A DNA stretch of 64,000 nucleotides from positions 124,001 to 188,000 of the forward strand of contig CAIKAC010000013.1 of assembly GCA_903825305.1 (NCBI GenBank), in the 5' to 3' direction. Numbering within the stretch: position 1 is the first letter of the stretch; the number at the start of each line of letters is the position of its first letter. A program made the translations under genes and the position numbers. The DNA comes from an uncultured Actinomycetes bacterium. GTDB taxonomy: Bacteria; Actinomycetota; Acidimicrobiia; Acidimicrobiales; RAAP-2. The notes under the pieces were generated by a model. That model searched no databases, had not been told where the DNA came from, and saw only the letters and a list, made by a program, of their open reading frames with translations. Positions 61,673 through 64,000 of this stretch are shown in pieces.

Positions 61673-61743
61673 ATTTCGCAGGAAAAAATCAGAGAAGTTT
61701 TTCGACAAGGCCTCTGATCTGGCTTTTTAGATTTCTGAAATCG
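61673..61743 (+). terminator. Weak terminator after the ACT gene
   Basis: An ATCAGAG...CTCTGAT inverted repeat (about 61687-61720), followed by CTGGCTTTTTAG, sits directly after the ACT stop. The stem is short and the loop long, so the call is weak. It separates the lipid/amino-acid run from nrdJ. Confidence 0.35.
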
Positions 61744-61775
61744 TTGACACTCACGTCAATTGGTGCTTAGATAAT
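61744..61775 (+). promoter_or_regulatory. Sigma-70-type promoter of nrdJ
   Basis: A perfect -35 TTGACA (61744-61749) and a -10 region TAGATAAT (61768-61775). TAGATA gives an 18-bp spacer. NrdR boxes begin immediately downstream, overlapping the expected start site. Confidence 0.6.
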
Positions 61776-61789
61776 ACTCCATCTTGTGA
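61774..61789 (+). promoter_or_regulatory. NrdR box 1 (upstream)
   Basis: ATACTCCATCTTGTGA matches 11 of 16 positions of the NrdR consensus acaCwAtATaTwGtgt by hand comparison. It is the weaker of a tandem pair, with its start exactly 31 bp (three helical turns) before that of box 2, which is the usual NrdR geometry. Confidence 0.6.
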
Positions 61790-61804
61790 CTGAATTATTC
61801 GTGA

Positions 61805-61820
61805 CCACAACATATTGTGG
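61805..61820 (+). promoter_or_regulatory. NrdR box 2
   Basis: CCACAACATATTGTGG, inside the inverted repeat ACCACAA-CATA-TTGTGGT (61804-61821), matches the NrdR consensus closely. NrdR is the ATP/dATP-sensing repressor of ribonucleotide reductase genes. The pair lies between the promoter and nrdJ, consistent with repression. Confidence 0.75.
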
Positions 61821-61919
61821 TTGGGGGTGAAATCGGCAAGGGGGAGGGGAGCAGGATCGCAACGATTCCTGTGCAGCCGACAGTTCTGAGTCCACATCGT
61901 TACCGCAGGGAGAATCATC

Positions 61920-64000
61920 ATGGCAATCGCACCACAGCGCACAGAAATCGGCATCCGTCGTCACTTCACCACCGAAGGCGTGCACCCCTACGATGAGGTG
62001 ACCTGGGAACTTCGCGACTCGCGCTTGACAAACTATCGAGACGGCAGCATCGCCTTCGAGCAACTCGGCGTCGAAGTGCCATCGACCTGGAGCGTGAACG
62101 CCACAAACATTTTGGCTCAGAAGTACTTCCGTGGCACCCTCGGCACCCCAGAGCGCGAAACCTCGCTTAAGCAGGTTGCCGACCGAGTAGCTGACACCAT
62201 CACGATGTGGGGACTCAAAGACGGGTATTTCGCTGACGAGCAAGAGGCGAAGATCTTCAACTTGGAACTCAAGCACCTCATCATCCACCAAAAGGCGGCA
62301 TTTAACTCGCCGGTGTGGTTCAACATCGGCGTTCCTGGCGTGCCGCAACAGGCATCAGCTTGCTTCATCTTGTCGGTTGATGACTCCATGGATTCGATCC
62401 TGAACTGGTACACCGAAGAAGGCGTCATCTTCAAGGGTGGTTCGGGAGCCGGCGTCAACTTGTCCCGCATTCGCTCCTCGGCGGAATTGCTCAAGGGTGG
62501 CGGCACTGCTTCTGGTCCCGTGAGTTTCATGCGCGGAGCTGACGCGTCGGCTGGAACCATCAAGTCAGGCGGCAAGACCCGTCGCGCCGCCAAGATGGTG
62601 ATCTTGGACGTTGACCACCCAGACGTTGAAGATTTCATTTGGTGCAAAGCCAACGAAGAGAAGAAGGCTCGAGTCCTTCGCGACAACGGCTTTGACATGG
62701 GCCTTGATGGCAAGGACATCACCTCGATTCAGTACCAGAACGCCAACAACTCGGTTCGCGTCACGGATGAGTTCATGCAGGCCGTGATCGACGATGCCGA
62801 CTGGGACCTTATGGGTCGCTCAACGCACGCACCGGTACGTACCGTGAAGGCGCGCCAATTGTTCCGTGACATTGCCCAAGCCGCGTGGGAATGTGCAGAC
62901 CCCGGCATGCAGTTCGACACGACGATTAACGATTGGCACACCGCATCGAACACGGACCGTATCTACGGCTCCAACCCATGCAGTGAATACATGCACATCG
63001 ACAACTCGGCGTGCAACTTGGCCAGTCTTAACTTGATGAAGTTCATCAACGAAGACGACAGCTTTGACGTCGAGGCCTACAAGGCCGCCATCGAAGTGGT
63101 CTTCACTGCTCAAGAGATCTTGGTTGGCAACGCTGATTACCCGACCAAGTCGATTGAGACCAACACCATCAAGTTCCGTCAGCTGGGGCTGGGGTACGCC
63201 AACATCGGTGCGCTCCTCATGGCCAACGGTCTTCCCTATGACTCAGAGCAGGGTCGCGCGTTGGCAGCGGGACTCACCGCGCTGATGACGGGCCATGCGT
63301 ATGCCACGAGCGCCAAGATCGCCTCGCGCATGGGACCATTCGCCGGCTTCCATGAGAACCGTGAGCCAATGCTGCGCGTGTTGCGCAAGCACCAAGCAGC
63401 AGCTGCTGAGATCAACGAGGAACTCGTAGAGGACTCCATTCTCTCCGCCGCACAAGAAGCGTGGGACACCGCAGTTGAGTTGGCAGAAGTCAATGGTGTC
63501 CGTAACGCTCAGGCTTCGGTGCTGGCACCAACGGGCACCATCGGATTGCTGATGGACTGTGACACAACGGGTATCGAGCCAGACCTCGGGTTGGTCAAGA
63601 CCAAGAAGCTCGTGGGTGGCGGAACGATGTCCATCGTCAACATGACGGTAAGTCGCGCCTTGGCCAAGTTGGGCTATAGCGCCACGCAGGCATCGGAGAT
63701 CGTCGCCTACATCAACGAGAACATGTCGATCTTGGGTGCCCCGCATATCAAGGCTGAGCACCTTCCGGTCTTTGCCTGCTCGATGGGCGACAACACCATC
63801 CACTACATGGGTCACCTCAAGATGATGGGCGCAGTGCAGCCCTTCATCTCGGGTGCTATCTCCAAGACCGTCAACCTTCCTGAAGACGTAACGGTGGAAG
63901 ACGTAGAGCAACTCCACATCGACGCGTGGAAGCTTGGCATCAAGGCCGTGGCAATTTACCGTGACAACTGCAAGGTTGGCCAACCGCTTTCGACCACCAA
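61920..64000 (+). CDS. nrdJ: Adenosylcobalamin-dependent (class II) ribonucleotide reductase, 5' part
   Basis: 693 codons before the window ends, still open. Class II motifs are FNSPVWFNIG, QASACFILSVDDSMDS, FKGGSGAGVNLSRIRSS, the active-site cysteine in GSNPCSEYMHIDNSACNLAS and PTGTIGLLMDCDTTGIEPD. The length and the C-terminal ELGIKAVAIYRD-type segment (KLGIKAVAIYRDNC) fit the vitamin-B12-dependent NrdJ-Z type. The ATG follows AGGGAGA. It reduces ribonucleotides for DNA synthesis without oxygen. Upstream are a promoter and tandem NrdR boxes. I saw no cobalamin riboswitch in the 247-bp leader. Confidence 0.93.
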   Translation, partial: MAIAPQRTEIGIRRHFTTEGVHPYDEVTWELRDSRLTNYRDGSIAFEQLGVEVPSTWSVNATNILAQKYFRGTLGTPERETSLKQVADRVADTITMWGLKDGYFADEQEAKIFNLELKHLIIHQKAAFNSPVWFNIGVPGVPQQASACFILSVDDSMDSILNWYTEEGVIFKGGSGAGVNLSRIRSSAELLKGGGTASGPVSFMRGADASAGTIKSGGKTRRAAKMVILDVDHPDVEDFIWCKANEEKKARVLRDNGFDMGLDGKDITSIQYQNANNSVRVTDEFMQAVIDDADWDLMGRSTHAPVRTVKARQLFRDIAQAAWECADPGMQFDTTINDWHTASNTDRIYGSNPCSEYMHIDNSACNLASLNLMKFINEDDSFDVEAYKAAIEVVFTAQEILVGNADYPTKSIETNTIKFRQLGLGYANIGALLMANGLPYDSEQGRALAAGLTALMTGHAYATSAKIASRMGPFAGFHENREPMLRVLRKHQAAAAEINEELVEDSILSAAQEAWDTAVELAEVNGVRNAQASVLAPTGTIGLLMDCDTTGIEPDLGLVKTKKLVGGGTMSIVNMTVSRALAKLGYSATQASEIVAYINENMSILGAPHIKAEHLPVFACSMGDNTIHYMGHLKMMGAVQPFISGAISKTVNLPEDVTVEDVEQLHIDAWKLGIKAVAIYRDNCKVGQPLSTT

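Noticed and set aside
61673-61919. Cobalamin riboswitch expected upstream of a B12-dependent RNR
   Set aside because: No B12-box-like sequence or matching long structured leader is visible. The region is explained by a promoter and NrdR boxes.

Overview
The window is a chromosomal segment of an actinobacterium, most likely of the class Acidimicrobiia or a relative. That placement is an inference. It rests on lineage markers: mycothiol-conjugate amidase (Mca), a PimB-type mannosyltransferase, F420-type luciferase-like enzymes, PspA-HtpX-PspAB, DUF2469, a SepIVA/DivIVA-like gene, GTP-dependent PEP carboxykinase and cobalamin-type ribonucleotide reductase, together with moderate GC and frequent GTG/TTG starts in overlapping operons. 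I see no prophage, insertion sequence, CRISPR array or defence island.

Layout. 1-0.8 kb: the 3' end of a primary sigma factor, tRNA-Asn and a small membrane protein. 0.8-6.9 kb: a secreted phosphodiester-glycosidase-like protein, the divergent phosphate operon pstS-pstC-pstA-pstB (no phoU in the window) and a small ion channel. 7-13.4 kb: an anchored secreted unknown, a CAT-anticodon tRNA, membrane proteins, an MFS transporter and pckG. 13.4-32.9 kb: the actinobacterial core cluster thiL, rpmB(-), fakA-like, recG, rsmD, coaD, sepIVA-like, DUF177, rpmF, plsX, acpP, rnc, mutM-like, smc, ftsY, ffh, rpsP, khpA, rimM, trmD, rplS, DUF2469. It couples ribosome biogenesis, lipid precursors, protein targeting and chromosome segregation. 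32.9-46.5 kb: metabolic genes (enoyl-CoA hydratase, fumC, carbinolamine dehydratase), the envelope-stress set pspA-htpX-pspAB, mca, and the minus-strand run purK-purE-chbG-proS. 46.5-56.9 kb: accessory and envelope genes, including a hydrolase preceded by a tiny gene that duplicates its leader, carbonic anhydrase, truncated haemoglobin, a nonapeptide-repeat/RDD pair and a large LPDTG surface protein. 57-61.7 kb: pimB-like, SRPBCC, LLM, alaC, plsC and ACT. 61.9 kb to the end: a partial nrdJ behind tandem NrdR boxes.

The most notable signals are: (1) a perfect 16-bp inverted repeat inside the 5' coding region of pstC; (2) a full-length Fpg/MutM in the canonical rnc-smc position that has lost the catalytic proline and several other active-site residues; (3) a 39-codon gene whose product repeats the N-terminal leader of the following lipase-like protein and is translationally coupled to it; (4) tandem NrdR boxes 31 bp apart at nrdJ; (5) a gene made of ten 9-residue repeats split from its usual RDD partner; and (6) strong inverted repeats between doxX and carbonic anhydrase. 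No clearly new multi-gene system is evident. Most of the window is housekeeping.
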